Below, piece after piece: positions 10,593 through 21,229 of a stretch of 53,532 nucleotides of DNA. The position numbers and the translations under genes were made by a program. The stretch is from Mycobacterium sp. E3198. GTDB lineage: Bacteria > Actinomycetota > Actinomycetes > Mycobacteriales > Mycobacteriaceae. The stretch is from NCBI RefSeq assembly GCF_001667015.1, contig NZ_LZIS01000023.1:1-53532 (forward strand). Reading direction: 5' to 3'. The notes beneath the pieces were generated by a model. The model ran no database searches. It was given only the letters and a program-made list of their open reading frames with translations, and was not told the DNA's origin. The first letter of the stretch is position 1, and the number at the start of each line of letters is the position of its first letter.

Positions 10593-10751
10593 AGGTATCG
10601 TGGACCAACGGTGCGGTTTCCGCGCCGGCTTTTTGTGTGCCCAGTCCCTAGGAATTTCCTGTCACCGGCTCACGTTTCGAAGTCGGTGTGTATGTCGCGC
10701 CGATCCGGGCGCTGACGCGAACGAAACGAATGACGAGGATTGCTGACAAGT

Positions 10752-10973
10752 ATGGCCAAGAAGGACGGTGCCATCGAGGTCGAGGGCCGCGTGGTCGAGC
10801 CCCTGCCCAATGCGATGTTCCGCATTGAGCTGGAAAACGGCCACAAGGTGCTCGCCCACATCAGCGGCAAGATGCGGCAGCACTACATCCGCATCCTGCC
10901 CGAGGACCGGGTGGTGGTGGAGTTGTCTCCCTACGACCTGTCCCGGGGCCGCATCGTGTACCGGTACAAGTGA
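10752..10973 (+). CDS. infA: translation initiation factor IF-1
   Basis: 73 residues forming a single S1/OB fold ([45 protein letters not shown]), identical in layout to other actinobacterial IF-1. It binds the ribosomal A site of the 30S subunit and assists initiator-tRNA selection. ATG 10752 is the conserved start; an in-frame codon four triplets upstream is not. It opens the plus-strand infA-rpmJ-rpsM-rpsK-rpsD-rpoA-rplQ cluster, behind a ~250-bp leader. Confidence 0.98.
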
Positions 10974-11025
10974 CGAGAAGCCCGAACCGACCACCGACGA
11001 GAAGACAGAACAGGATCGACCAGCC

Positions 11026-11139
11026 GTGAAGGTGAACCCGAGCGTCAAGCCAATCTGTGACAAGTGCAGGGTGATCCGTCGGCATGGGCGGGTCATGGTG
11101 ATCTGCCCCGATCCGCGCCACAAGCAGCGCCAGGGCTGA
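11026..11139 (+). CDS. rpmJ: 50S ribosomal protein L36 (bL36)
   Basis: 37 residues starting with GTG. The sequence [20 protein letters not shown]...[13 protein letters not shown] is the standard bL36. It keeps the zinc ligands Cys-x2-Cys...Cys-x4-His, so this is the zinc-binding (C+) form. The gene lies 52 bp after infA and 158 bp before rpsM, as in other actinobacteria. That 158-bp gap holds no gene and is probably the leader of the rpsM-rplQ part. Confidence 0.97.
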   Translation: MKVNPSVKPICDKCRVIRRHGRVMVICPDPRHKQRQG

Positions 11140-11297
11140 CACCCTGCGTTTCGACAACTGAATGCAGACCTCCCAGCACCACTGAGCGGATTCGCCGTTC
11201 ATCCACGCCCGGACGGAGGCCGGGCCCCGCCTCAAACACTGAAGCGGGAGCGGGCTGGGATCAGACCTCCGCCTAGAAAAAAGAGGAAACGCCACCT

Positions 11298-11672
11298 ATG
11301 GCTCGACTAGTAGGCGTCGATCTCCCGCGCGACAAGCGGATGGAGATCGCGCTGACGTACATCTTCGGCGTCGGCCGCACCCGCGCCAACGAAATCCTGG
11401 CCGCCACCGGCATCGACAAGGACCTGCGTACCCGGGACCTCACCGATGACCAGGTGACCCACCTGCGTGACTACATCGAGGCCAACCTCAAGGTGGAGGG
11501 TGACCTGCGCCGCGAGGTGCAGGCCGACATCCGCCGCAAGATCGAGATCGGCTGCTACCAGGGCCTGCGGCACCGCCGCGGCCTGCCGGTGCGCGGCCAG
11601 CGGACCAAGACCAATGCGCGCACCCGCAAGGGCCCGAAGCGCACCATCGCGGGCAAGAAGAAGGCCAGGTAA
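11298..11672 (+). CDS. rpsM: 30S ribosomal protein S13 (uS13)
   Basis: 124 residues of normal length and sequence ([47 protein letters not shown]). S13 sits in the head of the 30S subunit and contacts the P-site tRNA and the 50S bridge. ATG 11298 follows an AGAGGAAA purine stretch. rpsK begins 4 bp after its stop, so the pair are likely coupled. Confidence 0.98.
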   Translation: MARLVGVDLPRDKRMEIALTYIFGVGRTRANEILAATGIDKDLRTRDLTDDQVTHLRDYIEANLKVEGDLRREVQADIRRKIEIGCYQGLRHRRGLPVRGQRTKTNARTRKGPKRTIAGKKKAR

Positions 11673-11676
11673 CCGA

Positions 11677-12096
11677 ATGCCACCGAAGAAGGCGAGCGGC
11701 TCGGCCCCCAAGAAGGGGCAGCACAAGACCCGGAAGCGGGAAAAGAAGAATATTCCGCACGGCGCCGCGCACATCAAGAGCACGTTCAACAACACGATCG
11801 TGACCATCACCGACCCGCAGGGCAACGTCATCGCCTGGGCGTCGTCGGGCCACGTCGGCTTCAAGGGCTCGCGCAAGTCGACCCCGTTCGCCGCCCAGCT
11901 GGCCGCGGAGAACGCCGCGCGCAAGGCCCAGGAGCACGGCGTGCGCAAGGTCGACGTGTTCGTCAAGGGCCCGGGCTCGGGCCGCGAGACCGCGATCCGG
12001 TCGCTGCAGGCGGCGGGCCTGGAGGTCGGAGCGATCTCCGACGTCACCCCGCAGCCCCACAACGGTTGCCGTCCGCCGAAGCGCAGAAGGGTCTAG
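11677..12096 (+). CDS. rpsK: 30S ribosomal protein S11 (uS11)
   Basis: 139 residues. The N-terminus is Lys-rich and actinobacterial ([24 protein letters not shown]), followed by the conserved core [19 protein letters not shown] and the C-terminal [13 protein letters not shown]11 lines the platform near the mRNA exit and the Shine-Dalgarno helix. It starts 4 bp after rpsM and ends 7 bp before rpsD. Confidence 0.98.
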   Translation: MPPKKASGSAPKKGQHKTRKREKKNIPHGAAHIKSTFNNTIVTITDPQGNVIAWASSGHVGFKGSRKSTPFAAQLAAENAARKAQEHGVRKVDVFVKGPGSGRETAIRSLQAAGLEVGAISDVTPQPHNGCRPPKRRRV

Positions 12097-12103
12097 CAGA
12101 ATC

Positions 12104-12709
12104 ATGGCTCGTTACACCGGACCCATCACCCGCAAATCGCGCCGGCTGCGCACCGACCTCGTCGGCGGCGACCAGGCGTTCGAGAAGCGCCCCTACCCGC
12201 CCGGCCAGCACGGCCGCGCGCGGATCAAGGAGAGCGAGTACCTGCTGCAGCTGCAGGAGAAGCAGAAGGCCCGCTTCACCTACGGCGTGATGGAAAAGCA
12301 GTTCCGCCGCTACTACGAAGAGGCCGTGCGGCAGCCCGGCAAGACCGGTGAGGAGCTGCTGCGCATCCTCGAGAGCCGGCTGGACAACGTCGTCTACCGC
12401 GCCGGCCTGGCGCGCACCCGACGGATGGCCCGCCAGCTGGTGAGCCACGGCCACTTTTCCGTCAACGGCGTGAAGGTGGACGTCCCCAGCTACCGGGTGT
12501 CGCAGTACGACATCGTCGACGTGCGGGACGGCTCGCTGAACACGGTGCCGTTCCAGATCGCGCGGGAGACCGCGGGCGACCGCCCGATCCCGAGCTGGCT
12601 GCAGGTCGTGGGGGAGCGCCAGCGCATCCTCATCCACCAACTGCCCGAGCGCGCGCAGATCGACGTGCCGCTGACCGAGCAGCTGATCGTCGAGTACTAC
12701 TCGAAGTAA
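12104..12709 (+). CDS. rpsD: 30S ribosomal protein S4 (uS4)
   Basis: 201 residues: N-terminal rRNA-binding region, then an S4 RNA-binding domain (LDNVVYRAGLARTRRMARQLVSHGH, VNGVKVDVPSYRV). It is a primary 16S rRNA-binding protein for 30S assembly and often acts as a translational repressor of its own operon. The N-terminus lacks the four-Cys zinc site, so this is the C-minus form expected in mycobacteria. Confidence 0.98.
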   Translation: MARYTGPITRKSRRLRTDLVGGDQAFEKRPYPPGQHGRARIKESEYLLQLQEKQKARFTYGVMEKQFRRYYEEAVRQPGKTGEELLRILESRLDNVVYRAGLARTRRMARQLVSHGHFSVNGVKVDVPSYRVSQYDIVDVRDGSLNTVPFQIARETAGDRPIPSWLQVVGERQRILIHQLPERAQIDVPLTEQLIVEYYSK

Positions 12710-12755
12710 AGACCCCCTGGGCCAACCTGGTTCAGGTCTGACCGGCATCAAATAG

Positions 12756-13829
<1,074 letters not shown>

Positions 13830-13889
13830 CACAAAGTCCGTCCCGGCCCTACCTGATACGGGGGTCGGCCCCACTGAGGAGATAGTGCA

Positions 13890-14546
13890 ATGCCCAAGCC
13901 CACCAAGGGCCCTCGCCTCGGCGGGTCGTCTTCGCACCAGAAGGCCCTGCTGGCCAACCTGGCCACGTCGCTGTTCGAGCACGGCCGGATCAAGACGACC
14001 GAGCCGAAGGCCCGTGCGCTGCGGCCGTACGCGGAGAAGCTGATCACGCACGCCAAGAAGGGCACGCTGCACAACCGTCGGGAGGTCCTCAAGAAGATCC
14101 GCGACAAGGACGTGGTGCACGCCTTGTTCGCGGAGATCGGGCCGTTCTTCGCCGACCGCAACGGCGGCTACACCCGCATCATCAAGGTCGAACCGCGCAA
14201 GGGCGACAACGCCCCGATGGCCGTGATCGAACTGGTGCGGGAGAAGACGGTGACGTCGGAGGCCGACCGGGCGCGCCGGGTCAAGGCGTCGAAGAAGGTG
14301 GACGCGCCCGTCGCCGCGGCCGCCGCGCCGCAGGCGGCGGTCGAGCCCGAGGCGGCGGAGGGCCCGACGGCCGAGGAGGTCGTCGACGTCACCGAGCCGG
14401 CCGAGGCCGAGGCCACGGAGACCGAGGCGGACGCCGGCGAGGCCACGGAGGCCGAGGCGGCCGCCGAGGAAAAGCACGACGAGGCCGTGGCCGCCAGGGC
14501 CGAGGCCGAGGCCGCCGAGGCGAACGACGAGGCTGACGAGAGTTAA
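13890..14546 (+). CDS. rplQ: 50S ribosomal protein L17 (bL17) with acidic C-terminal extension
   Basis: Residues 1-~120 are standard bL17 ([29 protein letters not shown]). They are followed by ~95 residues made almost only of Ala, Glu, Thr, Asp and Val. Total length is 218 residues, against about 120 in most bacteria. Long acidic tails on L17 are known in mycobacteria; their function is unclear and they are probably disordered. ATG 13890 follows GAGGAGATAGTGCA. Confidence 0.96.
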   Translation: MPKPTKGPRLGGSSSHQKALLANLATSLFEHGRIKTTEPKARALRPYAEKLITHAKKGTLHNRREVLKKIRDKDVVHALFAEIGPFFADRNGGYTRIIKVEPRKGDNAPMAVIELVREKTVTSEADRARRVKASKKVDAPVAAAAAPQAAVEPEAAEGPTAEEVVDVTEPAEAEATETEADAGEATEAEAAAEEKHDEAVAARAEAEAAEANDEADES

Positions 14547-14568
14547 CCACCCGGATTTTGAGGTCCGT

Positions 14569-15417
14569 CTGCGGCTCGACATCGCCTACGACGGAACGGA
14601 ATTCGCGGGCTGGGCTGCCCAGGCCGGGCAGCGGACCGTCGCCGGCGTCCTCGATGAGGCGCTGACGACGGTCTTCCGCGTTCCGGTGCGGCTGCGCGCG
14701 GCCGGGCGCACCGACACCGGGGTCCACGCCACCGGGCAGGTCGCCCACGTCGACGTGCCCGCCGACGCGCTGCCGAACGCCTACCCGCGCGCACTCCCCC
14801 GCAAGCGGGAGGTGCCCCCACGCAGCGAGCCGGAGTTCCTGCCGCTGGTGCGCCGCCTGGGCCGGTTCTTGCCCACCGACGTCCGGGTGCTCGACATCGC
14901 CCGGGCCCCAGCGGGTTTCGACGCCCGGTTCTCGGCGCTGCGGCGCCACTACGAGTACCGGTTGTCGACGGCGCCCTACGGGGCGGAGCCGCAGCAGGCG
15001 CGCTACGTCACCGCGTGGCCCCGGGACCTGGACGTCGAGGCGATGGCCACCGCGTCGCGGGAGCTGGTGGGGCTGCACGACTTCGCGGCGTTCTGCCGGC
15101 AGCGGGAGAACGCCACCACCATCCGCGACCTGCAGCGGTTCGACTGGTCCCGGGACGGCGACCTGATCACCGCGCACGTCAGTGCCGACGCGTTCTGCTG
15201 GTCGATGGTGCGGTCGCTGGTCGGGGCGCTGCTGGGCGGCGGCGAGCACCGGCGCCCGGTCTCCTGGTGCCGCGAATTGCTTTCCGCCACGGACCGATCC
15301 AGCGACTTCGCCGCCGCGCCCGCGCACGGGCTGACGATGGTCGGCGTCGATTACCCGCCCGACGACCAGCTGGCCGCGCGGATTTTGATCACGCGCGATC
15401 TGCGCACCCCGGGCTAG
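14569..15417 (+). CDS. truA: tRNA pseudouridine(38-40) synthase TruA
   Basis: TruA isomerises uridines 38-40 in the anticodon arm of many tRNAs. The conserved [15 protein letters not shown] opens the fold, and [12 protein letters not shown] carries the catalytic Asp. In this frame no ATG, GTG or TTG occurs between the upstream stop at 14224 and GTG 14686, which is too far in and would delete the first strand. CTG 14569, with GAGG five bases upstream, gives a normal N-terminus (LRLDIAYDG); CTG 14533, overlapping rplQ, is the alternative. Near residue 75 the family's short loop is replaced by [13 protein letters not shown], encoded by a palindromic element (see findings). Confidence 0.88.
   Translation: MRLDIAYDGTEFAGWAAQAGQRTVAGVLDEALTTVFRVPVRLRAAGRTDTGVHATGQVAHVDVPADALPNAYPRALPRKREVPPRSEPEFLPLVRRLGRFLPTDVRVLDIARAPAGFDARFSALRRHYEYRLSTAPYGAEPQQARYVTAWPRDLDVEAMATASRELVGLHDFAAFCRQRENATTIRDLQRFDWSRDGDLITAHVSADAFCWSMVRSLVGALLGGGEHRRPVSWCRELLSATDRSSDFAAAPAHGLTMVGVDYPPDDQLAARILITRDLRTPG
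14796..14825. repeat. palindromic repeat-like insert inside truA
   Basis: The segment contains CCCGC-AA-GCGGG followed by AGGTGCCCCCAC. It encodes extra residues in TruA where related mycobacterial proteins have a loop about seven residues shorter. The text resembles a short palindromic element that I recall as intergenic in several slow-growing mycobacteria. Boundaries are approximate and no second copy was seen in this window. Confidence 0.45.
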
Positions 15418-15461
15418 TGGCGATCGCGAGCGCGGCGTAGCCGGGCGCTGCGGGTCGCCAC
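15417..15461. terminator. bidirectional GC-rich hairpin between truA and the cutinase gene
   Basis: Arms GTGGCGA (15417-15423) and TCGCCAC (15455-15461) pair, with an inner AGCGC/GCGCT pairing possible. The hairpin lies between two convergent genes. There is no U-tract, which is common for mycobacterial terminators. Confidence 0.45.
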
Positions 15462-15469
15462 CATCGGGC

Positions 15470-16105
15470 CTAGACGCGACTGGCGACGAAAGTTGCGGCC
15501 TGGTTGGTCAATCCGGGCACGTAGCCCAGGTGCGCGCTCCACTTGCCGCCGTTGGAGCAGATCGGGTCGCCGGTGTTGCACAGGTCGATGGTCTTGCCGT
15601 CGAAGTCCGGGGTCAGCGCGCTCATCAGCCCGCCCGCCCGGGCCGAGGGGTTCCCGAACAGGGCGACCGCGGCGACGTGATCGGCGGCCGCGGCGGGCAG
15701 CGGCTTTTGGAAGCCGAGGCCGGGAAGCGGTGCGGCGGTGACGATGTCGATGACCGCGGCCCCCTGTGAATACCCGCCGAGCACCATCTTGGTCTTCGGG
15801 CAGTTGCCGGCCATCTGCTGGACGTGGTTGCTGGCGTCGTTCGCGCCGTCGGCGGCGGCCAGGAAGTCCTTGTTGGCGGGGTAGTTAACCGCGTACGCGC
15901 CAACGCTTTTGCGGGTGTCCTGGCGCAACGAGTTGACGAAGGCCTGGCCCACCTTCCCGACGCCCGGCGGCTCGTCGGTGCCCCGGGCGAACACCACCTC
16001 GACGTCCGGGCACGACGCCGAGGCCAGCGGCAACAGCTTCGGGACGACGAAAAGCGCGACCGCCGCGAGGAATGCGACGGTCAGCCCCAAGCGGATCAGC
16101 CTCAC
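15470..16105 (-). CDS. cutinase-family secreted esterase, copy 1
   Basis: 211 residues with an uncleaved-type or cleavable N-terminal hydrophobic signal ([20 protein letters not shown]) and a mature domain starting at [12 protein letters not shown]. The nucleophile is Ser in GGYSQGA, the Asp lies in GDPIC and the His in SAHLGYVP. Cysteine pairs (CPDVE/NCPKT and LCNTGDPIC) form the family disulfides. Mycobacterial cutinase-like proteins hydrolyse medium-chain esters and some phospholipids. The start is GTG 16103-16105. It is 41 bp downstream of its paralogue and probably co-transcribed. It corresponds to the Rv3451/Rv3452 (cut3/cut4) pair beside ESX-4. Confidence 0.93.
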   Translation of the reverse strand: MRLIRLGLTVAFLAAVALFVVPKLLPLASASCPDVEVVFARGTDEPPGVGKVGQAFVNSLRQDTRKSVGAYAVNYPANKDFLAAADGANDASNHVQQMAGNCPKTKMVLGGYSQGAAVIDIVTAAPLPGLGFQKPLPAAAADHVAAVALFGNPSARAGGLMSALTPDFDGKTIDLCNTGDPICSNGGKWSAHLGYVPGLTNQAATFVASRV

Positions 16106-16146
16106 ACGACGAGGCTACGGGCCGAAAATCAAGCCCCGGTAACGAT

Positions 16147-16977
16147 TTAGACAAGCGGCGCTTGAGGATTCACCGTGGCCGGCGCGTTCGGCGCGTTCGG
16201 CGCCGGGACGGTACCGGGCACCGACGGAACGGTTCCCGGTGCCTGCGGCCCGTAACCCGGTGCCTGCGGTGCGTACTGCGGGCCGTAGCCGGGCACCTGC
16301 GGGTTGGTCCCGGTCATCAGCCTGGACGCGACGAAGGCCGCCGCCTGCGTGGTGTACGCCGGGACGTAGCCCTCGGTGTGGCCGGTCCACTCGTTGCCCT
16401 GGCCCGCGTGGCAGATCGGGTCCTGCGGGTTGCACAGGTCGATCGCCTTGGACCCGAGCAGCGCGCTCTGGGCCGGCAGCGTGCCGCCGGCGCGGTCGGC
16501 CACGTCGCCGAAGGTAGCGACGGCCACGATGTTGCCGGCGTACTGCGGCGGCAGGGAGTTGCCCCAGTTGATGCCGCCGATCGGAACGCCGGCCACGATG
16601 TCCATCACCGAGGCGCCCTGCGAGTAACCGCCCAGCACGATCTTGGTGTTGGGGCACGTCTCGACGCTCTTCTTGACGCGGTCGATGGTGTCGTTGGCGC
16701 CGTCGCCGCCGTGCAGCTGCAGCTTGCTGGCCGCGTAGTTCACCCCGTAGGGCAGGATGTTCAGGCCGGTCTGCTGGCGCAGCGAGTCCACGAAGGCGTC
16801 ACCGACGCGGCCGAGGCCGGGCGGTTCGTTGGTGCCGCGGGCGAAGATGACCTCGACATCCGGGCAGTCGAAGGCGGAGGCGACCGGCGTCGCCGTGGGG
16901 GACAGGAGCAGGCCGGCGGCGGTCAGCACTGCGGAAACCCCCGGGCCCACCCAGCGACCTATGCGGTGGGAAGACAC
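16147..16977 (-). CDS. cutinase-family secreted esterase with Pro-rich tail, copy 2
   Basis: 276 residues: signal peptide ending near PTATPVASA, a cutinase domain ([14 protein letters not shown]; Ser in GGYSQGAS; Asp in CNPQDPIC; His in [10 protein letters not shown]), then a ~55-residue tail of PGYGPQ/APQ-type repeats and PNAPNAP. The tail may span or bind the cell wall. The start is GTG 16975-16977; the open frame has no good upstream alternative. It is divergent from eccB4 across a 127-bp gap. Compared with copy 1 it has the same catalytic residues and the extra tail. Confidence 0.93.
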   Translation of the reverse strand: MSSHRIGRWVGPGVSAVLTAAGLLLSPTATPVASAFDCPDVEVIFARGTNEPPGLGRVGDAFVDSLRQQTGLNILPYGVNYAASKLQLHGGDGANDTIDRVKKSVETCPNTKIVLGGYSQGASVMDIVAGVPIGGINWGNSLPPQYAGNIVAVATFGDVADRAGGTLPAQSALLGSKAIDLCNPQDPICHAGQGNEWTGHTEGYVPAYTTQAAAFVASRLMTGTNPQVPGYGPQYAPQAPGYGPQAPGTVPSVPGTVPAPNAPNAPATVNPQAPLV

Positions 16978-17104
16978 GCCGAAATATTACCGGCAACCAG
17001 CGCGAATCGAAATTCGTCGGCCTGTGGATAACGGGTGCGGCGGCGCTCTACCTGCGGCTTAACTGGAGCGGGGAGACGGATTCCACAAGTTTTTCGAGGG
17101 TATT

Positions 17105-18493
17105 TTGGACCGTTCGCAGCTGCGCCGGCCGACGACCCGGCTGCAGGTCAGCGGCTACCGATTCCTGCTGCGCCGCCTCGAGCGCGCGTTGCTGGGCGGG
17201 GACATTGATGCCGACGGACCGCTGCGGGCCCCGTCGGCGGCACTCGGGGCCGGGTGCGTCCTGGCGGCCATCGCGGTGGCGGGCTGCGCGTTCCTTGGCG
17301 TGCTGCGGCCCCAGGCGGATCTCGGGCAGGCCCGGATCGTCATGGACCGCCAATCGGGCGCCCTGTACGTGCGGGTGGGCGACGCCTGGCACCCGGTGCT
17401 GAACCTGGCGTCGGCGCGGTTGATCGCGGGGACGGCCGCGAACCCCCAGCCGGTCCGGGAGTCCGATGTGGCCCGTACCAAGCGCGGTCCGTTGCTCGGC
17501 ATTCCGGGCGCGCCACAGCTGATCGGCGCGCCGCTGCGCGCGGACGAATCGGCGTGGACGATCTGCGACACGGACGGGGGCGGCGCGACGACCGTCGTCG
17601 TCGGGCCCGCCGGAGCATCCGCGGTCCACCCCCTGGCATCCGACCACGCGCTCCTTGTTGCGCCGGCGTCGGGCTCGCCGGCCTATCTCCTTTTCAACGG
17701 TCAACGCGCGGTGGTGGACCTCTCCAATGCCGCGGTGGTCCGTGCGCTCCGGCTGGACGGTCGCGCGCCGCAAATCGTCTCGCAGGCGTTGCTCAACGCG
17801 GCGCCCGAGGCTCCGGCAATACGGGCCCCACGGATTCGCGGGCTCGGCACCGCCGCGATCGGGATGCCCGGGTTTTCCGTTGGCAGCGTGCTGCGCATCG
17901 CGCGTGGCGACGCCGACGAGTATTACGTCGTTCTGCCCGCCGGGGTCCAGCGCATCGGGCGCGTCGCCGCCGACCTCCTGCGCTTCAGCGATTCGCAAGG
18001 CACCGCCAACGCCGTCACCGTCGCACCCGACGCGATCCGCGCCGCAGCGGTCGCCAACGTGCTGCCGGTGGCCGATTTCCCCGACCGCGCACCGGAACTC
18101 GACGGTGGCGGCACGCTGTGCGTCATGTCGCGACCCGCGCCGGCCGGAGATTTCGACACCGCGTTTTTCGTCGGGGGCGGCCTGCCGCTGTCGCCCGGCC
18201 GCACCGCGGTGGCCCTGTCCCAAGCCGATGGCCGTGGCCCCGCCCTGGACGCGGTATCCCTGCCACCCGGCCGGAGCGCTTACGTGCGCGGCGGAAACCG
18301 CACCGGCACGCGCTACCTCGTCACGGACACCGGGGTGCGGTTCGCCATCCACGACGACGACGCGGAGCGTGCCCTCGGATTGCCGGCGCCGATTCCCGCC
18401 CCGTGGACCGTGCTGGCGGCCCTGCCGTCGGGACCGGAACTGAGCAGGCAGGGCGCGTCAGTCGCCCGCGACACGGTTACCGGAGGCCCGTAA
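17105..18493 (+). CDS. eccB4: ESX-4 type VII secretion protein EccB4
   Basis: 462 residues: short cytoplasmic N-terminus with the EccB motif QVSGYRFLLRRLERALL, one membrane helix (~residues 48-67), then a large periplasmic part with two cysteines and family signatures (GALYVRVGDAWHPVLNLASARLI, GPALDAVSLPPG, YLVTDTGVRFAI). It closely matches the M. tuberculosis ESX-4 EccB (Rv3450c). EccB is a periplasmic component of the inner-membrane secretion complex. TTG 17105 has GAGGG four bases upstream. The 3' end overlaps the convergent mycP4 by 36 bp. Confidence 0.94.
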   Translation: MDRSQLRRPTTRLQVSGYRFLLRRLERALLGGDIDADGPLRAPSAALGAGCVLAAIAVAGCAFLGVLRPQADLGQARIVMDRQSGALYVRVGDAWHPVLNLASARLIAGTAANPQPVRESDVARTKRGPLLGIPGAPQLIGAPLRADESAWTICDTDGGGATTVVVGPAGASAVHPLASDHALLVAPASGSPAYLLFNGQRAVVDLSNAAVVRALRLDGRAPQIVSQALLNAAPEAPAIRAPRIRGLGTAAIGMPGFSVGSVLRIARGDADEYYVVLPAGVQRIGRVAADLLRFSDSQGTANAVTVAPDAIRAAAVANVLPVADFPDRAPELDGGGTLCVMSRPAPAGDFDTAFFVGGGLPLSPGRTAVALSQADGRGPALDAVSLPPGRSAYVRGGNRTGTRYLVTDTGVRFAIHDDDAERALGLPAPIPAPWTVLAALPSGPELSRQGASVARDTVTGGP

Positions 18494-19753
18494 CCGTCCG
18501 GCCGCCAGGAGTCCGAGCAGCGCGATAAGACAGACGGCGGCGCCCCGCAATGCGACGTCACGGGCGTGTCGATCCGGCGGTGTCGCCGTCGGTGGCGCGA
18601 CGATCGGCACGGGTGCCGTCGTCGGCCTGGTGGTTTCGGGGAGACTGGTGTCGGTGCTGACCGCGGCCAGCGCATCGATGGTGCCGTTGCCGACGAGCGG
18701 ATCCCATCCGGCCGGTGGGTGGTGCGCGGTTGACTCGATGCGTTGCATCACCTGCCGCGCGGTGAACGCCGGGAAGCGCGACCGGATCAGCGCGGCCAGC
18801 CCGCTGACCACCGGCGCCGCGTAGCTGGTGCCCGAAACCGGTTGTGCGCCCAGCACGCTCACGCCCTCGCCGGTGGCGGCCACATCCACCCAGGGGCCTG
18901 CCAGGGTGAAGTCGGACGGCGCGCCGTCGGAGTTGACCGAACCGACGGTCAGCACGTAGTCGTCGTACCAGGCCGGACTGACCACGACTGTGGTCGTCTG
19001 CCAGGTCGCGTCGGACCGCTGACGCGGGCACTGGGCGGCGCCGCCGCTGTTGCCGGCCGCGGCCACGACGACGGCGTTCTTGACGTCGACCGCATACGCC
19101 ACAGCGGCGCCCAGCGCCCGGTCGTCGAGTGTCGAGCCGACCGGAACGCAAGCGATCGAGGAGATGTTGATCACGGACGCGCCGAGGTCGGCGGCAGTGC
19201 GGACCGCCTTGGCCATGGTGTCCACATCGCCGACCGCCGCGCGCGAGCGGTCGCCGGCGGGGGCGAATTTCGAACTGGACTGGCGGATGCTGATCACGGT
19301 GGCTTCGGGGGCGACCCCGGCGGAGCCGCCGGACGGGGAATCGGCTGCGGCGGCGATGATTCCGGCCACCAGGGTGCCGTGCGCGTCGCAATCCTGGGCG
19401 CCATCGCCGGTCGATACGTAGTCGCCGCCGGGCACCACGCCGGGCAGCCTGGGGTGCGGTGCGACGCCGGTGTCGATGACCGCGACGCGTTGTCCCGCAC
19501 CGCGGGTGAGTCGCCAGACCCGGGGCAGGTCGCGCAGGCGTGGGAGCTCGCCGCCCTGTGTCGCGTCCGTCGTCATCGTCGCGCAGATCTCGCGTTGCAG
19601 GGTCGGCCACGGTGGCGCCGGCAGGGCCGGCCCCGGCAGCCACTTGTCGTCGATGCTCGGCGGTGAAACCGCATGCGCCGCCGGGGCCCCCAGGTGAGGC
19701 AGCCCTACCAGTGCCGACACGGCCACGAGCCGCGCGGCGCGCGACGCGGTCAT
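18458..19753 (-). CDS. mycP4: ESX-4 mycosin, subtilisin-like serine protease
   Basis: 431 residues: signal peptide ([17 protein letters not shown]...AHAV), then an S8 domain with the triad Asp94 (VIDTGV), His125 (AHGTLVAG) and Ser310 (SGTSYAAP), and oxyanion Asn235 (AAAGNSGG). A Thr/Pro linker and a C-terminal membrane helix (VCLIALLGLLAAG) follow, the standard mycosin plan. Mycosins are required for stability of the ESX membrane complex as well as substrate processing. ATG 19751-19753 overlaps the eccD4 stop (ATGA), so the genes are coupled. Equivalent to Rv3449. Confidence 0.95.
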   Translation of the reverse strand: MTASRAARLVAVSALVGLPHLGAPAAHAVSPPSIDDKWLPGPALPAPPWPTLQREICATMTTDATQGGELPRLRDLPRVWRLTRGAGQRVAVIDTGVAPHPRLPGVVPGGDYVSTGDGAQDCDAHGTLVAGIIAAAADSPSGGSAGVAPEATVISIRQSSSKFAPAGDRSRAAVGDVDTMAKAVRTAADLGASVINISSIACVPVGSTLDDRALGAAVAYAVDVKNAVVVAAAGNSGGAAQCPRQRSDATWQTTTVVVSPAWYDDYVLTVGSVNSDGAPSDFTLAGPWVDVAATGEGVSVLGAQPVSGTSYAAPVVSGLAALIRSRFPAFTARQVMQRIESTAHHPPAGWDPLVGNGTIDALAAVSTDTSLPETTRPTTAPVPIVAPPTATPPDRHARDVALRGAAVCLIALLGLLAAGRLRASGNRVAGD

Positions 19754-21099
19754 GTGAGATTCAATCCGCGGACGGCGCCGTAGACGCCGCAAACCCAGCA
19801 CGTAGCCGGCACCATCGCGACCAGAACCAGAGTTTCCAGCAGGTCGACGACGCGGCGCAGCACGGGTGACGGCGAAGCCCCGAAGCCCAGGCACATGGCT
19901 GCGGCGGCCAGCGCTGCCGTCATCGCCGCCGTCCATGCTCCACTTGGCACACCGGCGGCGAGGATAGCGAAAGTCGTTGCGATGACTCCGGTTCCGCATG
20001 CGACGAACACCGGGCCGACTCCGCCGTCGCCGCGACGAGCGCGCAGCAACAGTGACGCGCCCGTGAGGGCGCCGAAAACAAGGCGGGGCGGCCCCGGGGC
20101 CCCGGCGAGGACGGTGACCACCGCGCCCAGGCCGGCCCCGCACGCGAACGCGGCGAGCAGGCCCGTCAACCACGTGTCGGCGCGGATCGCCCTGGCGTCC
20201 ACGTCCGGTGCGGGTGGCAGTCGCGGCGACAACCCGGACAGAGCGATCGATATCCGCGCCGCCACGCCGAGCAGGCCCAGGGACGTCAGCGCGGATACCG
20301 CGCCAATGACGTGCGGCGGTGCGGCGGTGATCACCCCGACGAATGCCGCGGCGGCGATCATCGTCGCGACGCAGGCGAGGGCGGTCAATGTGACCGCGCC
20401 GCAGCCAGACAGGCGCAGCGCCAAGACCGAGGTGACGGCCGCCGCCATCGCGCCCAGCACCACGTTGAGCAGACCGGGGGCGCCGGGCACCGCGAGGTAG
20501 CCGGCGACCGCGGCGAATGCGGTGGCGATCAGGCTCAACGCGAGCCCGGCGGATGCATCCCCATGCGTGCGGTGCGCAACCCCCGCGCAGAGCAGGGCCA
20601 GCAAGCCGGCCGACGCCGTGACGCCGAGGGTGGCGCCGGTGACGTTGGCGGTGAACGCGGTGTGGATGAGGGTCAGCCCGCCGATGCCGGTCAGGACGCT
20701 CGCCGCGATCGCGCCGATCAGCCGGGCCGGTTGCCGGTGCCGCAAGCCGCTCCGCGGCCGGGCCGTCGAGTCCAGCGTCGCGGACACCGCCTCCGCCACG
20801 TCCTCGCAACGCGGAGCGGGCGGCGGCGTGGCGGACTCGGTGAGGACCAGCACCTCACCGTCCCGGATACCCTGTTGCGCCAGGGTTGTCGAGGTGTTCA
20901 ACGCGGCCGCGCCCGGCCGGGACAGCCGGTAGCGCCTCGCCACCGGTTCGCCCGAACCGCATTCGTCGCGGCCGTCGAGGATGTCGACGATCGACGGCAT
21001 CAGGACGGCGACCGGGACGCCCGCGGGCAGGGCCAAGTCGACGGCGGTGCTGCCGTCGTGAACCGACACGCGCCGCAGTCCCCGATCGGGCCCCGGCAT
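19750..21099 (-). CDS. eccD4: ESX-4 integral membrane channel protein EccD4
   Basis: 449 residues. The ~110-residue N-terminus is a ubiquitin-like EccD domain ([33 protein letters not shown]). About eleven hydrophobic helices rich in Ala, Leu, Val and Gly follow. EccD dimers form the membrane pore scaffold of type VII systems. ATG 21097-21099 is preferred over in-frame codons upstream because AGGAGG sits six bases before it. It is divergent from eccC4, with 130 bp between starts. Confidence 0.94.
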   Translation of the reverse strand: MPGPDRGLRRVSVHDGSTAVDLALPAGVPVAVLMPSIVDILDGRDECGSGEPVARRYRLSRPGAAALNTSTTLAQQGIRDGEVLVLTESATPPPAPRCEDVAEAVSATLDSTARPRSGLRHRQPARLIGAIAASVLTGIGGLTLIHTAFTANVTGATLGVTASAGLLALLCAGVAHRTHGDASAGLALSLIATAFAAVAGYLAVPGAPGLLNVVLGAMAAAVTSVLALRLSGCGAVTLTALACVATMIAAAAFVGVITAAPPHVIGAVSALTSLGLLGVAARISIALSGLSPRLPPAPDVDARAIRADTWLTGLLAAFACGAGLGAVVTVLAGAPGPPRLVFGALTGASLLLRARRGDGGVGPVFVACGTGVIATTFAILAAGVPSGAWTAAMTAALAAAAMCLGFGASPSPVLRRVVDLLETLVLVAMVPATCWVCGVYGAVRGLNLT

Positions 21100-21229
21100 C
21101 GGCGCCTCCTTTCGTCGGGTCAGCGGCACGGTAACCGGTTTCCGATCCCGCGGAATCCGGCTATCCACAGGCGACTTGCGACCGATTTCGGCGCTGCATA
21201 CCGTCGCCCCGACGGTGGGAGGGGCCGGG

